Positions 5,833 through 7,088 of a DNA stretch of 7,088 nt are shown here, in pieces. Source of the DNA: Pseudomonadota bacterium. Lineage in GTDB: Bacteria; Pseudomonadota; Alphaproteobacteria; Rhizobiales; Hyphomicrobiaceae. Below the pieces are notes generated by a model. The model was given only the letters and a program-made list of their open reading frames with translations, did no database searches and was not told the DNA's origin. Numbering within the stretch: the first letter of the stretch is position 1; each line of letters begins with the position of its first letter. The DNA is taken from the NCBI GenBank assembly GCA_023430315.1, contig JAEZAW010000124.1, positions 1 to 7,088 of the forward strand, given 5' to 3'. The position numbers and the translations under genes were made by a program.

Positions 5833-7064
5833 ATGACCACGCTCGAAACCAAGAGCAACGCCGGCCTCGACCACGCGCTCGACGATCTCCTCCGCGCCTT
5901 CGAGACCTACAAGGAAGAGAACGACCGCCGTCTCGCCGACATCGAGACGCGCGGCGCGGCCGATCCGCTGACCACCGACAAGCTCGATCGCCTCGATCGC
6001 GCGCTGGACGATCACAAACGCCGCCTCGACGAGATCTCGCTAAAATCTGCGCGCCCGCCGCTCTCGTCGACCGGTCCCAACGCGCATCTTGCTCGCGAGC
6101 ATCGCACAGCCTTCGACGGCTACATCCGTAAGGGCGAAACTGGCGGCCTCCTCGACATCGAGAGCAAGGCGCTTTCCGTCGGCTCCGGCCCAGACGGCGG
6201 CTATCTCGTCCCGGCCGAAACCGAGACGACCGTCAACGCCGCGCTCAAGGAGATCTCTCCGATCCGCGCCATCGCGAGCGTCCGTCAAGTCTCCGGCTCC
6301 GTCTTCAAGAAGCCGTTCTCGATTGCTGGCGCCGGCTCCGGCTGGGTTGCAGAGACGGGCGCGCGTACGACGACGACCTCGCCGACGCTCGCCGAACTCT
6401 CCTTCCCGACTATGGAACTCTACGCCATGCCGGCGGCAACGCCCGCGCTCCTCGACGATGCCGCTGTCGATGTCGACCAATGGATCGCTGAGGAAGTCCG
6501 CGCCGCATTCGCCGAGCAGGAGGGCACCGCCTTCGTCACCGGCAACGGCAGCAGCCAGCCGACCGGCTTCATGCACTACGACAAAGTTGCCGAGGGAAGC
6601 TGGGTCTGGGGTAAAATCGGCGCCATCAAGACCGGCACCGACGCCGCCTTCCCGTCGAGCAATCCCGGCGACAAGCTGATCGACTTCGTCTACACGCTGA
6701 AGGCCGGATATCGCGCCAATGCCCGCTTCGTCATGAACCGCGCGACGCAGGCCATCGTTCGCAAGCTCAAGGACGGCGACGGTCACTATCTCTGGCATCC
6801 CGCCATCAGCCCCGGCGAAGCGCCATCACTCATGGGCTTCCCGGTCACCGAAGCCGAGGACATGCCGGACGTCGCCGCGGATGCCTACGCCATTGCCTTC
6901 GGTGACTTCCGCCGCGGCTATTTATCATCGATCGCGTCGGCATCCGCATCCTGCGCGATCCCTACTCCTCGAAGCCCTACGTGCTCTTCTACACGACCAA
7001 GCGCGTCGGCGGCGGGGTGCAGAACTTCGAGGCGATCAAGCTGGTACGGTTCGCCGCGAGCTGA
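5833..7064 (+). CDS. HK97-fold major capsid protein, frameshifted near its 3' end
   Basis: This is the shell-forming protein of the head. Residues 1 to about 105 are highly charged and predicted coiled-coil (about 10-70), typical of the scaffolding delta domain removed by the protease. The HK97 fold then starts with KALSVGSGPDGGYLVPAETE (112-131), followed by SPIRAIASVR, the VAETGARTTTTSPTLAEL stretch, WIAEEVRAAFAEQEGTAFVTGNG, QPTGFM and the late SLMGFPVTEAEDMPDV. Reading from ATG 5833 is uninterrupted for 363 codons to GDFRRGY (Tyr codon 6919-6921). The conserved continuation IIDRVGIRILRDPYSSKPYV, then a stretch including TTKRVGGGVQNFEAIKLV, is encoded one frame over from 6924 to the TGA at 7062-7064. 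One base is missing around 6922-6923; an intact product would have about 410 residues. The original frame has no stop before the window end, so the shifted protein would carry an unrelated tail of at least 55 residues. Confidence 0.93.
6919..6926 (+). other. One-base deletion (frameshift) in the capsid gene
   Basis: The bases read TAT TT-ATC. Restoring one base after 6921-6923 gives Tyr-Leu-Ile-Ile-Asp-Arg, the form expected in this family, and joins two halves of one conserved protein. The local run of three T could favour a sequencing or assembly indel. The intact codon may have been CTT or TTG. Confidence 0.85.
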
Positions 7065-7088
7065 TCGCGTTCTTACCCCCTCACCAAC

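Noticed and set aside
6040..6798. Minus-strand open frame of 252 codons opposite the capsid gene
   Set aside because: It lies opposite a clearly conserved capsid protein and has the composition of a GC-bias shadow, with no ribosome-binding context or domain.
6919..6930. Programmed ribosomal frameshift in the capsid gene
   Set aside because: There is no X-XXY-YYZ slippery site, and capsid genes of this family are read in one frame; a simple one-base deletion explains the data better.

Overview
The window reads as chromosome of a GC-rich alphaproteobacterium, most likely a Hyphomicrobiales (Rhizobiales) member. The basis is the ribosomal protein S9 C-terminus, which closely resembles that order's version, plus TadE-type pseudopilins and a gene-transfer-agent-like (GTA-like) head cluster, both common in that class. 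The assignment rests on recalled family features, not on a database search.

Layout. (1) Bases 1-245 hold the 3' end of rpsI on the plus strand, followed by a strong hairpin terminator at 271-310. (2) Bases 336-1552 on the minus strand hold two adjacent genes for small TadE-like pilus-assembly pseudopilins, 11 nt apart and convergent with rpsI. Each has a short basic N-terminus, a prepilin-peptidase-type G/xxxxEF site and one membrane segment. (3) Bases 1553-1925 are a relatively AT-rich intergenic region. It holds a good sigma70-type promoter pointing right (TTGACA, 17 bp, TACAAA) and, on the tad side, a weak CtrA-like pair of half-sites. (4) Bases 1926-7064 on the plus strand are a tightly packed phage-head operon: a small-terminase-like HTH protein, large terminase, HK97-type portal, S78-type prohead protease and HK97-fold major capsid protein. 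Gaps are -38, 0, 43 and 14 nt.

How the genes work together. The HTH protein would help recognise DNA. The large terminase (ATPase plus nuclease) would cut DNA and pump it through the portal. The protease would remove the N-terminal scaffolding segment of the capsid protein during head maturation. Gene order, the style of the terminase and the absence of an integrase, repressor or replication gene between the host genes and the terminase favour a GTA-like or domesticated cluster over a full prophage. The tail genes, which would settle this, lie beyond the window.

The most notable point is a one-base deletion in the major capsid gene around 6922-6923. The conserved C-terminus continues in another frame to a stop at 7062-7064, whereas the original frame stays open to the window end. 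This is either a sequencing or assembly indel, or a real lesion that would disable head formation.
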